Below, one piece after another: positions 34,883 to 43,149 of a DNA stretch of 64,000 nucleotides. Location of the stretch: positions 558,001-622,000 of the forward strand of contig NZ_CP176580.1 of the NCBI RefSeq assembly GCF_046271865.1, given 5' to 3'. The notes beneath the pieces were generated by a model, which worked only from the letters and a program-made list of their open reading frames with translations, was not told the origin of the DNA and searched no databases. Position 1 is the stretch's first letter, and each line of letters opens with the position of its first letter. The DNA comes from Nitrincola salilacus. GTDB lineage: Bacteria > Pseudomonadota > Gammaproteobacteria > Pseudomonadales > Balneatricaceae. A program made the translations under genes and the position numbers.

Positions 34883-35932
34883 ATGTCTTCAACACGTTCA
34901 GCAACTGCATCTCCGGTATCACCTGACCTGTCTGCAACCCACCGTGTGGGTCTGGGTTGTATGAACCTGTCTCACGCTTATGGGGTGCCACCGGACGAAG
35001 CGGCGGGCATCGCTTTGCTGAACCGTGCGCTGGATCTGGGGTACAACCATCTGGATACGGCCGCACTGTACGGCTTCGGCGCGAACGAAACTCTGCTGGG
35101 TAAGGCGGTCATGCAGCGCCGTAACGAATTTTTTCTGGCCAGCAAGTGCGGATTGTTCAAAGGCCCCGATGGCAAGCGTGCGGTCAATGGCCGCCCAGAG
35201 GTGCTCCGCCAGACCTGTGACGACGCGCTACAGCGTTTGGGTACCGAGCATATCGATCTGTATTACCTGCATCGGTGGGACAAAAACGTCCCTATCGAGG
35301 AGAGCGTCGGGGCGCTCGCCGATTTGAAAAAAGCGGGCAAGATTGGTGCGATTGGTCTGTCGGAAGTCTCTGCCGAGACATTACGTAAAGCCCACCGCGA
35401 GTACCCGATTGCCGCCGTGCAAACTGAATATTCGCTGTGGACACGCAACCCGGAAATCGCCGTGTTGGATGCCTGTCGTGAACTTGGTACTGTTTTTGTG
35501 GCATTCAGTCCTTTAGGGCGTGGTGTATTGTCCGATGCGCTGCTGGAGATGGAAAGTCTGCCAGCCAACGACCTGCGTCATCAGATGCCGCGCTTTCAAG
35601 CGGAGCACTACGCGACCAATTGTCAGCGAGTTGACGCCGTGCAGGCCTTGGCCCGCGAGCAAGGTTGCACGACTGCTCAGTTGGCGCTGGCGTGGCTGCT
35701 GCATCAGGACCCCGCGCTGGTGGTGATTCCCGGTACCACCTCTTTGCAGCATCTGTCTGAAAACGTGCAAGCGAACGAGATTCACCTGTCGGCAGAGATG
35801 TTGGCGCGCCTGGATGCGGCATTGAATCAGCACAACGTCAGTGGCCCACGCTACAACGCGGCCACTCAGACGGAGATTGATACGGAAGAGTTTGGCGATT
35901 CCGGTCAGTCGTCCAGCAACTGTTCCAACTGA
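34883..35932 (+). CDS. Aldo/keto reductase
   Basis: This 349-aa NADPH-dependent oxidoreductase has the AKR barrel. The catalytic tetrad is visible as Asp and Tyr in HLDTAALYGFG (about residues 53-63), Lys in ASKCG (about 89) and His in LYYLHRWD (about 131). AGGA precedes the start. Its substrate is unknown. In this setting an aromatic aldehyde such as vanillin, or a ring-cleavage semialdehyde, would be reasonable, but nothing in the sequence proves it. Its 3' end overlaps the convergent ligC by 28 nt, so transcription of the two must collide or be regulated apart. Confidence 0.82.
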   Translation: MSSTRSATASPVSPDLSATHRVGLGCMNLSHAYGVPPDEAAGIALLNRALDLGYNHLDTAALYGFGANETLLGKAVMQRRNEFFLASKCGLFKGPDGKRAVNGRPEVLRQTCDDALQRLGTEHIDLYYLHRWDKNVPIEESVGALADLKKAGKIGAIGLSEVSAETLRKAHREYPIAAVQTEYSLWTRNPEIAVLDACRELGTVFVAFSPLGRGVLSDALLEMESLPANDLRHQMPRFQAEHYATNCQRVDAVQALAREQGCTTAQLALAWLLHQDPALVVIPGTTSLQHLSENVQANEIHLSAEMLARLDAALNQHNVSGPRYNAATQTEIDTEEFGDSGQSSSNCSN

Positions 35933-36852
35933 TGCAGGCTCTCCATGGCCGTTAATGCCTGCGCGACACTGGCGTTCGGCTCACGGCCTTCTCTGATGGC
36001 GGCAATAAACTCACGGTCCTGCAGCTCAAGACCGTTGTTCGATACTGCCACGCCGCTGAGGTCGATCGGGTTTTCGTTGCCGTCGACCAGATCATCGTAG
36101 CGGGCAATGTAGGTACCCTTGTCGCAGATGTAACGGAAAAAAGTACCGAACGGGCCGTCGTTATTGAACGACAGCGACAGTGTGCAGATCGCCCCTGAAG
36201 GTACCTTCATGCCAATGCTCATATCCATGGCGATGCCCAGTTCAGGATGCTTCGGCCCTTGCAAGGCTTGCAGCTTGTCGGCTTGTTCGCCGGTTTGATA
36301 CTGGAACAGATCAACGGTATGGCAGGCGTGGTGCCACAGCAAGTGGTCGGTCCAGCTGCGTGGCTCGCCCTTGGCGTTGGTGTTGGTACGACGGAAAAAA
36401 TAGGTTTGTACATCCATCTGCTGGATCTTCAATTCACCGGCCTGAATCTTATTGTGGATCCACTGATGGCTGGGGTTAAAGCGTCGCGTATGCCCAGCCA
36501 TGGCCACCAAACCGGTTTCCTGCTGTACCCGCACCAGCTCGCGCGAATCAGTGATGTTGTCGGCCATGGGGATCTCGACCATCACGTGCTTACCCGCTTT
36601 CAAGCAGGCCATGGCCTGGCTGGCGTGCAGTTGCGTCGGTGTGGCCAGAATGACGGCATCCAAGGCAGGGTCTTGCAGAGCTTCGTCCAGGTCCCCGTAG
36701 GCGTGGGGAATGCCACGCTCCTTTGCAAAGGCGATCATTTGCTGCGCATCGTGACCGACCACAGAATGAATTTCGACATCTTCGATCTTGCTTAAAGCAT
36801 CCAGGTGCTTCATGCCAAACGCACCGGCGGCGCCAGCGACACATAATTTCAT
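35905..36852 (-). CDS. ligC: 4-carboxy-2-hydroxymuconate-6-semialdehyde dehydrogenase
   Basis: LigC oxidises the hemiacetal of the protocatechuate 4,5-cleavage product to 2-pyrone-4,6-dicarboxylate using NAD(P)+. The 315-aa Gfo/Idh/MocA protein has GAAGAFG at residues 7-13. It closely follows the remembered Sphingobium LigC sequence through GHTRRFNPSHQWIHNKI, QQMDVQTYFFRRTN and RSWTDHLLWHHACHTVDLF, and has the same length. It starts with a 4-nt ATGA overlap with the preceding DUF1932 gene. It is the last gene of a four-gene operon (ligK, tautomerase, DUF1932, ligC). Confidence 0.92.
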   Translation of the reverse strand: MKLCVAGAAGAFGMKHLDALSKIEDVEIHSVVGHDAQQMIAFAKERGIPHAYGDLDEALQDPALDAVILATPTQLHASQAMACLKAGKHVMVEIPMADNITDSRELVRVQQETGLVAMAGHTRRFNPSHQWIHNKIQAGELKIQQMDVQTYFFRRTNTNAKGEPRSWTDHLLWHHACHTVDLFQYQTGEQADKLQALQGPKHPELGIAMDMSIGMKVPSGAICTLSLSFNNDGPFGTFFRYICDKGTYIARYDDLVDGNENPIDLSGVAVSNNGLELQDREFIAAIREGREPNASVAQALTAMESLHQLEQLLDD

Positions 36853-37778
36853 CGGGTTATCTCCTGATCGTTTGGTAAATTAAAATATTTGAGCAGCGCA
36901 TCGGTTGGTGCGGTGTAGTCGTCTGCGCTGGCCTGCACGCCAGACTGTGCAAGTCGTCGCTGCCAGCGTACGGTGCTTTCCGACATGCGTTCGGGTAAAC
37001 CGAGATGGCTCAGAAAAGAGCAGACCTCTTCCATCTCAGCAGCACGACGCTCGCCGTGCAAAGTCATGCGTTCCAGGTTATAGGCGGCGCGTTCGGTCCA
37101 GTTAAAACCGGGATTTGAGGCTTCGAGTGAGGCAAAAACCTGTTGATCGACTCCTGCTAGTCGCCCAGCCAAGGTGCATTCGGCGAACAGGGCTTCCAAC
37201 CCCTTCACCATAATGCTGCGCACCATTTTTACTGCCGATGACGTACCGACAGGACCTGGCTCCACACTGGCGTTCATGGCCAGGGTATTTAGCAGCACGC
37301 TGGCGTCATCGGCATGCGGGCCGCTCAGTAACAGTGGTGTGCGATTGCGCGCGGGTAGTACGGGCGACATCACCGCAATGTCCACATAGCGCCCACCGGC
37401 TTGTTCGATCAGCGCTGCCGAGTCCTGCTTGGTGTGTGGCGCGCAGGAGTTGCAGTCGAAAAACCATGCGTCAGGCATCAGCTCAAGCGCTGCCGCGTGA
37501 GCGGCCACGTGCGCTTGATCAGCCGTGACCAGAGACCACACAATGTCCGCTCCGTACAAAGCTTCAGCAAGCGTGGCGCAGGCTTCTACCTCATATTGTG
37601 CACAAGTGGTCTGCACCGTTGCTGCTTCGGCGCCCAGCAGTTTCAGGTCAAAGGCGCGCACGCGTTGCACACGGCTACGATCCATTTTGCTGACGAAGGC
37701 TTGGGCGGCTTCGCCAAAACCGATAAAAGCGATGGTGTATGTGTTGTTTGTGCGGTTTATGTGGCTTGACTGCATCAT
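36849..37778 (-). CDS. DUF1932-type NAD(P)-dependent dehydrogenase of unknown role
   Basis: This 309-aa protein is built like 6-phosphogluconate/beta-hydroxyacid dehydrogenases. An N-terminal Rossmann domain (AFIGFGEAAQAFVSKM, about 15-30) and a helical C-terminal domain carry the DUF1932 pattern (GTSSAVKMVRSIMVKGLEALFAE). None of the known protocatechuate 4,5-cleavage steps needs it. Yet it is embedded between the tautomerase (6-nt gap) and ligC (4-nt overlap), so it is co-expressed with them. It might reduce or salvage a side product such as oxalomesaconate or a hydroxy-oxoadipate; this is inference. Confidence 0.78.
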   Translation of the reverse strand: MMQSSHINRTNNTYTIAFIGFGEAAQAFVSKMDRSRVQRVRAFDLKLLGAEAATVQTTCAQYEVEACATLAEALYGADIVWSLVTADQAHVAAHAAALELMPDAWFFDCNSCAPHTKQDSAALIEQAGGRYVDIAVMSPVLPARNRTPLLLSGPHADDASVLLNTLAMNASVEPGPVGTSSAVKMVRSIMVKGLEALFAECTLAGRLAGVDQQVFASLEASNPGFNWTERAAYNLERMTLHGERRAAEMEEVCSFLSHLGLPERMSESTVRWQRRLAQSGVQASADDYTAPTDALLKYFNLPNDQEITR

Positions 37779-37784
37779 GAGACC

Positions 37785-38867
37785 TCAGTCTGTTGGTGGT
37801 AGCACATGAGTGCGCGCAAAGACCACACCATCAAACAGCTTACGCGCAGTTCGCAATATCGCTGCACCAGTGGTGGTACCTTGAGCATCGCGCAGCAAGA
37901 CAACGGTGGTTTTGCCAATTGGATGTTCAATGTCCAAAGTAATGCGTGGCCCTTCCGGTACGCTCGACAAATCGGCGGCTACGCTGCCCTTGACCGCACA
38001 GGCCGTTGCCACGGATACCGCACCGAGCACGCCAATAGATGCGTGGCAGCGGTGCGGAATAAAGGTCCGCGTCGACAGGGTACCCCCGATTTGTGGCGCG
38101 CTGATCAGAGTCATCTTGGGGACGGTCTTGTTGGTCACATCATCCAGCTTCATCAGGTATCCGGCTTGCAGACGAATATGCTCCAGTCGGGCTTTTAAAG
38201 CATCACGCGTGTCCAGTGTCGCACGATCTTCCTGACCGGTGATGCCTAAATCCTGTGCGCGCAACAATACCGTCGGCATGCCGTTGTCAATGCAGGTTAC
38301 CCAGGTGCCATCAATCAGATCCCGCGCATTGCCGGTGGGCAGCAAGGCGCCGCAACTGGAGCCGGCAATGTCCTGAAACTGAATCAATACCGGAGCGGAG
38401 ATGCCGGGTACTCCGTCGATATCGGCTTCACCTTCATAGGTGACGACTGCGTTCGGAGTCTGCACCGTCGCCACAGCGATCTGCTCGGTGTTCTCCATAT
38501 AGATTGTAACGTTCGTCTCCTTATCCTGAGCCGCGACCAAGCCACGTTCCACCGCAAAGGGTGCCACACCCGCCAGCATATTACCGCAGTTCTGTGCATC
38601 ACTGACCAACGCCTGATCAACATAGACCTGCAGAAACAGATACTCAACGTCCACGCCCGGACGTTCCGAGCGCTTGACCACAGCCACCTTGGATGTCAGC
38701 GGGTCGGCACCGCCCATGCCATCAATCTGGCGCTCATCGGGCGAGCCCATAACACTGAGCAAAAAGGCATCGCGGTCGGCAGGGAGGGACGGCAGGTCTT
38801 CCGCCAGGAAAAATGCGCCCTTCGAGGTGCCACCGCGCATCCACATGCAACGCACTGCGTCAGACAT
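37785..38867 (-). CDS. ligU: 4-oxalomesaconate tautomerase (PrpF-like)
   Basis: This 360-aa PrpF-family isomerase should interconvert the 4-oxalomesaconate isomers so that the hydratase can act, as GalD does in Pseudomonas and LigU in Sphingobium. It has the family start RCMWMRGGTSKGAFF and the NCGNML motif (about residue 92), which carries a conserved Cys, and DNGMPTVLLRAQDLG (about 197). The first bases overlap the end of ligK by 8 nt. Position between ligK and ligC supports this activity over methylaconitate isomerisation, the other PrpF activity. Confidence 0.9.
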   Translation of the reverse strand: MSDAVRCMWMRGGTSKGAFFLAEDLPSLPADRDAFLLSVMGSPDERQIDGMGGADPLTSKVAVVKRSERPGVDVEYLFLQVYVDQALVSDAQNCGNMLAGVAPFAVERGLVAAQDKETNVTIYMENTEQIAVATVQTPNAVVTYEGEADIDGVPGISAPVLIQFQDIAGSSCGALLPTGNARDLIDGTWVTCIDNGMPTVLLRAQDLGITGQEDRATLDTRDALKARLEHIRLQAGYLMKLDDVTNKTVPKMTLISAPQIGGTLSTRTFIPHRCHASIGVLGAVSVATACAVKGSVAADLSSVPEGPRITLDIEHPIGKTTVVLLRDAQGTTTGAAILRTARKLFDGVVFARTHVLPPTD

Positions 38868-39531
38868 ATTTGAGTCCTCGTTCTTTCAAACGCTCACGCA
38901 TCTGGTAGATGTCGAGGCCCAGCTCACCGGCTGCCAGACGCTGGCGTTTTTCCTCTTCCAATGCCATACGGCGCTGTGCTTTATCGAGTACATCAGCAGC
39001 CTCTTCGCGGCGCACCACACACACACCGTCGTCGTCAGCAACAATGATGTCACCTGGGTTGATCAGCTCACCGGCACAGATGATGGGTACATTCACCGAG
39101 CCCAGCGTTTCTTTCACCGTGCCTTGAGCGAAAATGGCTTTCGACCACACTGGGAACTGCATGGAGGTCAGGTCGCGGATATCACGCACCCCAGCATCGA
39201 TGATCAAACCACGACAACCGCGCGCTTGTGCCGAGGTGGCCAGCAGGTCGCCGAAATATCCCGAGTTAGAGGGGGAGGTGGGTGCCAGTACCAGGATATC
39301 GCCCGACTGCAGCTGTTCGATGGCGACGTGCACCATCCAGTTGTCACAGGGGGCAGCAGAGATTGTTACCGCCGAGGCAGCAACCGATGCACCCGAGTAG
39401 ATAGGGCGCATGTAATCAGCCAGCAAGCCCTTACGGCCCTGAGCTTCATGCACGGTGGCAACGCCGCAGACCGCCAGCCCGTCGATGATACGTTGTTCGG
39501 CCCGCTCAATATGTTGTACGACGACGTTCAT
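38860..39531 (-). CDS. ligK: 4-carboxy-4-hydroxy-2-oxoadipate aldolase / oxaloacetate decarboxylase
   Basis: LigK splits 4-carboxy-4-hydroxy-2-oxoadipate into pyruvate and oxaloacetate, the last pathway step, and can decarboxylate oxaloacetate. The 223-aa protein is of the RraA-like metal-dependent aldolase type, with the active-site segment GDLLATSAQARGCRGLIIDAGVRD (about 100-124; the Arg and Asp at its end bind substrate and metal). It is the first gene of the ligK-tautomerase-DUF1932-ligC operon. A 13-nt tandem repeat array begins 9 nt upstream of its start codon. Confidence 0.93.
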   Translation of the reverse strand: MNVVVQHIERAEQRIIDGLAVCGVATVHEAQGRKGLLADYMRPIYSGASVAASAVTISAAPCDNWMVHVAIEQLQSGDILVLAPTSPSNSGYFGDLLATSAQARGCRGLIIDAGVRDIRDLTSMQFPVWSKAIFAQGTVKETLGSVNVPIICAGELINPGDIIVADDDGVCVVRREEAADVLDKAQRRMALEEEKRQRLAAGELGLDIYQMRERLKERGLKYV

Positions 39532-39540
39532 AACCGCTCT

Positions 39541-39592
39541 CCGTTTTTAGAATCCGTTTTTAGAACCCGTTTTTAGAATCCGCTTTCAGAAT
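39541..39592. repeat. 13-nt tandem repeat, four copies, in the ligK leader
   Basis: Units CCGTTTTTAGAAT, CCGTTTTTAGAAC, CCGTTTTTAGAAT and CCGCTTTCAGAAT follow one another without gaps. They start 9 nt from the ligK start codon, so they lie in its untranslated leader and displace a normal ribosome-binding site. Confidence 0.92.
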
Positions 39593-39671
39593 CACCTCAA
39601 CTCTTATGCGCCGAGTATTGTCTTGCCCGTGGCGTAAGGCTATTTAGATTTGCTTTATTAGGTATTAATTT

Positions 39672-39681
39672 ATGTTATAAA
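39672..39681 (+). promoter_or_regulatory. Extended -10 before the tandem-HTH LysR gene
   Basis: TGT-TATAAA (TATAAA at 39676-39681) lies 23 nt upstream of the ATG in an AT-rich stretch; no clear -35 is seen. GGAGGTG precedes the start. Confidence 0.5.
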
Positions 39682-39703
39682 GGGGTTTTTCTGTGGAGGT
39701 GTC

Positions 39704-40960
39704 ATGTCGGATAAAACACCCAATCTGCGGCATTTGCGGGCGTTTCACGAAGTGGCTCGGTTGCATAGCATCAGTGCGGCGGCCGAGTGCGTCTACCTCT
39801 CTCAATCTGCCTTGACGCAAGCCATCGCCAAGTTAGAGCAGGCCCTGCATTGCGGACTTTTCCATCGTCGCCACAATGGGCTGTACCTGACCGAAGAGGG
39901 CAAGCTGTTTCATCATCGAGTAGGTCGCTGCCTGGATCTGCTTGGCCAGGGTGTACGGGAAACCATACGTTCAGGCGAGCGCAAGGATGCCACACGGCAC
40001 CCGGCGGCCGACCCCGCAGCAGCGGTGACCAATACGCATCTGCGGGCGCTGTTGGCGTTGCAGCACGCACCCACTTTCTCCAGTGCGGCGCGCGCTATCG
40101 GCGTGTCACAACCCGCGGTGTATCGGGCTGTACATGATCTGGAAGACCAACTGAACGTCAAGCTGGTAGAGAAAACCAGCATCGGTATATCGCTGACCAA
40201 AGGAGCACTGCGCCTCGTGCGACTGGCGCGACTTGCGCTGAAAGAGATAGGGCAGGGTTTCGATGAGCTCAGTGATTTCTCCGGTATGGATTCGACATCG
40301 ATTGTGGTGGGATCGATGCCCTTGGCGCGTACTTATATTCTTCCCTCGGCCATTAATCGCCTCAGCGAACTGCGCCCGGCGGCGCGTATCAGCGTGGTTG
40401 AGGGGCCTTATGATGACTTGCTGCAGCGTCTGCTGTCTGGTGAAGTGGATCTGTTGATCGGTGCCTTACGTGACCCGTTGCCGACCAATGATGTTGTACA
40501 GCATCTGTTGTTTGATACTGAATTATCGGTGGTGTGTCGCAATGATCACCCTTTGGTGGGGCGCCGAGGTTTGACCCTGGCGGACCTGGCCGCTTACCGC
40601 TGGGTAGTGCCCCGAACCAGCACGCCCGCCCGCACCTGGTTTGACCAGTTGATCACGCGGGAGGTGCCTGAGGTCAGGCAGGGACTGGTCGAGTGCAGCT
40701 CACAAGTTGTGATCCGTGAACTGCTGACCGGCAGTGACCGCCTGACTTTTATTTCCAGCCATCAGATTCAGCATGAACAGCAGCAGGGCATACTGGCGGT
40801 GTTGGATACTGAACTCCCAGCCACGCGTCGGCCTATCGGGCTTACCCAACGTGGTGACTGGCACCCGACGCCGACTCAGCGTTTGTTTTTGTCGATCATT
40901 AAATCACTGAGTGAACAGCTTTCCTGTGGTAGATCAGCGCCCGGTTTGGCAGATACTTAA
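39704..40960 (+). CDS. LysR-family regulator with two N-terminal HTH domains
   Basis: At 418 aa this is about 110 residues longer than usual LysR proteins. A first winged helix-turn-helix is at about 8-67 (SISAAAECVYLSQSALTQAI). After a short linker a second one is at about 111-170 (TFSSAARAIGVSQPAVYRAV), and then the normal co-inducer domain. I recall a similar double-HTH layout for GalR, the gallate regulator of Pseudomonas putida, but could not check it. Divergent placement from ligK, the first gene of the lower-pathway operon, suggests it controls that operon. GGAGGTG gives a strong ribosome site. Confidence 0.85.
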   Translation: MSDKTPNLRHLRAFHEVARLHSISAAAECVYLSQSALTQAIAKLEQALHCGLFHRRHNGLYLTEEGKLFHHRVGRCLDLLGQGVRETIRSGERKDATRHPAADPAAAVTNTHLRALLALQHAPTFSSAARAIGVSQPAVYRAVHDLEDQLNVKLVEKTSIGISLTKGALRLVRLARLALKEIGQGFDELSDFSGMDSTSIVVGSMPLARTYILPSAINRLSELRPAARISVVEGPYDDLLQRLLSGEVDLLIGALRDPLPTNDVVQHLLFDTELSVVCRNDHPLVGRRGLTLADLAAYRWVVPRTSTPARTWFDQLITREVPEVRQGLVECSSQVVIRELLTGSDRLTFISSHQIQHEQQQGILAVLDTELPATRRPIGLTQRGDWHPTPTQRLFLSIIKSLSEQLSCGRSAPGLADT

Positions 40961-40980
40961 CTTGTTGGTTTATTAAGCAG

Positions 40981-41045
40981 GGCTATCAAGCAGGGCTCTC
41001 AATTAGGACTATCAATCAGGGCTATCAATCAGGGCTATCAACATG
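40981..41045. repeat. 13-nt tandem repeat, five copies, between convergent LysR genes
   Basis: Five 13-nt units close to GGCTATCAATCAG run from the gap into the last codons of the downstream LysR gene. Read on the minus strand each unit carries TTGA, so that gene's stop codon is one of several spaced TGAs. Confidence 0.92.
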
Positions 41046-41936
41046 CGCCGCCACTTCCTGCTCGATCAAGGTCATCATGGCGCGCTGCATCTGGGTGGCC
41101 GGTCGTCGGGTGCTGGTGGCAAGAAACAGTTTGATGCGCAGGTCGGGTTCGACAATGGGATGAATGGCAAAACGCTGTGGATCACCGAGGCTGCGCACCG
41201 CGTTGCGTGACAGTACGGCTGATCCCGCACCATCGGCCACCAGGTCCAGAATGGCACCAATACTGTCGATCTCCAACACTATGTCAGGCCGCCGCTTGAT
41301 ATTGGCCAGTTCGCTTTCAATGAAGCGCCGTATGGCATTGTGCGGGCTGGGGGTGATCAGGGGCATGTCAGCCAAACGAGCCAGGGGGATGGGATCACCT
41401 GTGGCCAGGTCGGTCGACAGTGCGGCCGAGGTAACCAGAAACAGCTCCTGCTCACCCAGAGGCGAGAGGTCGATCTCGGGTGATGGTGTGGGGTTGTACA
41501 GTAGAGCGATATCCAACCGACCGGCCACTAACGCATCGACCATGGCGCTGGACAGTGCTTCACTGACGGCCAGGGTCGCCTCCGGCATGATCTTTTTGCA
41601 CGCACGCACCAGAGGCACGGCCATCGACTTCGATAAGCTGGGAGGCAGGCCAATGACGATGCGCCCTGTCAGACCGCCGCGCAGCATGGACATCTCTTCG
41701 CGGGTGCGTTCCACCTGATGCAGAATACCTCGTCCATGTTCCAACAGGCGCTGGCCGCCGTCCGTTAAGGTCACTCCACGCCCGTTACGTATCAACAGGG
41801 GTTGACGCAACTCGACTTCGAGCAGGCGTATCTGGCGGCTCAGCGCGGGTTGAGCAATATTCAGAGCGATGGACGCCCGGGTAAAACTGCCCAGTTCTGC
41901 CACGCGCACAAAATATTCAATTTGTCGTAGGTCCAT
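41025..41936 (-). CDS. LysR-family regulator (LigR/PmdR-like)
   Basis: This 303-aa LysR protein has one N-terminal HTH (about 1-60; SFTRASIALNIAQPALSRQIRLLE) and a type 2 periplasmic-binding-like effector domain. It is divergent from ligJ, the first gene of ligJ-ligI-ligA-ligB, so it probably activates that operon in response to a pathway compound such as protocatechuate. Its last residues (VDSPD) are encoded by the 13-nt tandem repeat that fills the space to the other LysR gene, showing that the C terminus has been changed by the repeat. Confidence 0.87.
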   Translation of the reverse strand: MDLRQIEYFVRVAELGSFTRASIALNIAQPALSRQIRLLEVELRQPLLIRNGRGVTLTDGGQRLLEHGRGILHQVERTREEMSMLRGGLTGRIVIGLPPSLSKSMAVPLVRACKKIMPEATLAVSEALSSAMVDALVAGRLDIALLYNPTPSPEIDLSPLGEQELFLVTSAALSTDLATGDPIPLARLADMPLITPSPHNAIRRFIESELANIKRRPDIVLEIDSIGAILDLVADGAGSAVLSRNAVRSLGDPQRFAIHPIVEPDLRIKLFLATSTRRPATQMQRAMMTLIEQEVAAHVDSPD

Positions 41937-41958
41937 CGTTGAGTGCCTATTAATTTTC

Positions 41959-41978
41959 TATATCTTCGGCGAAGTATA
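41959..41978. promoter_or_regulatory. Candidate LysR site between regulator and ligJ
   Basis: An AT-flanked inverted repeat CTTCG-G-CGAAG lies 23-42 nt upstream of the LysR start codon, and the segment contains a T-N11-A match (41961 to 41973). It is a reasonable LysR-type box but a weak signal alone. Confidence 0.4.
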
Positions 41979-42109
41979 GCAGTTTGTTATAGCTGATAGA
42001 GGAGATTGTGCGTAGCTGAGTGGCTGTAATAGGTGAACAATAGTGCCATATCTTTATTTGGCATGCGGGTGATGCTTGCGCATCCATGGCTGCCTACAGG
42101 AGAGTTGCA

Positions 42110-43135
42110 ATGATCATCGATTGTCATGGGCATTACACCACCGCGCCGCAAGCGCTGGAGGACTGGCGTAACGCACAGGTCGCCGCGTTGGGTAATCCGA
42201 GTGCTGGACCTAAGCCGTCCGATTTGAAAATCAGTGATGACGAGCTGCGCGAGTCGGTTGAAACCAACCAGCTCAGGCTGATGAACGAACGTGGCCTGGA
42301 TATGACCATCTTCTCCCCACGGGCGAGTTTTATGGCGCACCATATTGGTGACTTTGAAACCAGTTCGACCTGGGCCGCCATCTGTAACGAGCTGTGCTAC
42401 CGCGTAGCGCAACTCTTCCCTGACCGTTTTATTGGCGCGGCCATGCTGCCTCAATCACCCGGTGTGGACCCAAAAAGCTGCATTCCAGAAATTGAACGCT
42501 GCATCAATGAGTATGGTTTTGTCGGGATCAACCTCAATCCGGACCCATCCGGTGGGCATTGGAAAGAGCCGCCGCTGACTGATCGCCATTGGTACCCGAT
42601 TTACGAAAAAATGGTCGAACTGGATATTCCAGCGATGATCCACGTCAGCACCAGTTGCAACGCCTGCTTCCACAGTACTGGCGCGCACTATTTGAACGCC
42701 GACACCACCGCGTTCATGCAGTTGCTGCAAGGCGACCTGTTCAAAGACTTCCCAGAGCTGCGCTTTGTCATCCCGCACGGCGGTGGCGCGGTGCCCTATC
42801 ATTGGGGACGTTTCCGTGGCTTGGCCGACATGATGAAAAAGCCGATGCTGGATCAACACCTGATGAACAACATCTACTTCGACACCTGCGTGTATCATCA
42901 GCCGGGTATTGATCTGCTGACCGATGTGATCGATACCAAGAACGTGCTGTTTGCCTCAGAAATGATCGGCGCGGTACGCGGCATCGACCCGCAAACCGGG
43001 CACTATTTTGACGACACCAAACGCTACATCGAAGCCGCAGATTTGACCGACGACCAGCGTTACCAGATCTACGAAGGCAACGCACGACGCGTATTCCCGT
43101 GTTTGGACGCCACCCTGAAAAAACAAGGCCGCTGA
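42110..43135 (+). CDS. ligJ: 4-oxalomesaconate hydratase
   Basis: LigJ hydrates 4-oxalomesaconate to 4-carboxy-4-hydroxy-2-oxoadipate. The 341-aa amidohydrolase-fold protein starts with the metal-binding MIIDCHGHYT (His6, His8). It later has HVSTSCNACFHSTGAHYLNAD and FVIPHGGGAVPYHWGRFRG. AGGAGAG upstream selects the ATG at 42110; an in-frame start eight codons earlier has no such site. It is the first gene of ligJ-ligI-ligA-ligB, divergent from a LysR regulator. Unrelated GalB-type hydratases do the same reaction elsewhere; this one is of the LigJ kind. Confidence 0.92.
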   Translation: MIIDCHGHYTTAPQALEDWRNAQVAALGNPSAGPKPSDLKISDDELRESVETNQLRLMNERGLDMTIFSPRASFMAHHIGDFETSSTWAAICNELCYRVAQLFPDRFIGAAMLPQSPGVDPKSCIPEIERCINEYGFVGINLNPDPSGGHWKEPPLTDRHWYPIYEKMVELDIPAMIHVSTSCNACFHSTGAHYLNADTTAFMQLLQGDLFKDFPELRFVIPHGGGAVPYHWGRFRGLADMMKKPMLDQHLMNNIYFDTCVYHQPGIDLLTDVIDTKNVLFASEMIGAVRGIDPQTGHYFDDTKRYIEAADLTDDQRYQIYEGNARRVFPCLDATLKKQGR

Positions 43136-43149
43136 GCGAGGAGTCATGC

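Noticed and set aside
37785..38867. PrpF-like protein as part of a methylcitrate cycle
   Set aside because: No prpB, prpC or acnD neighbours; it is embedded between ligK and ligC.
39541..41045. Possible CRISPR array from the clustered short repeats
   Set aside because: Units are 13 nt, directly adjacent, with no spacers and no cas genes.
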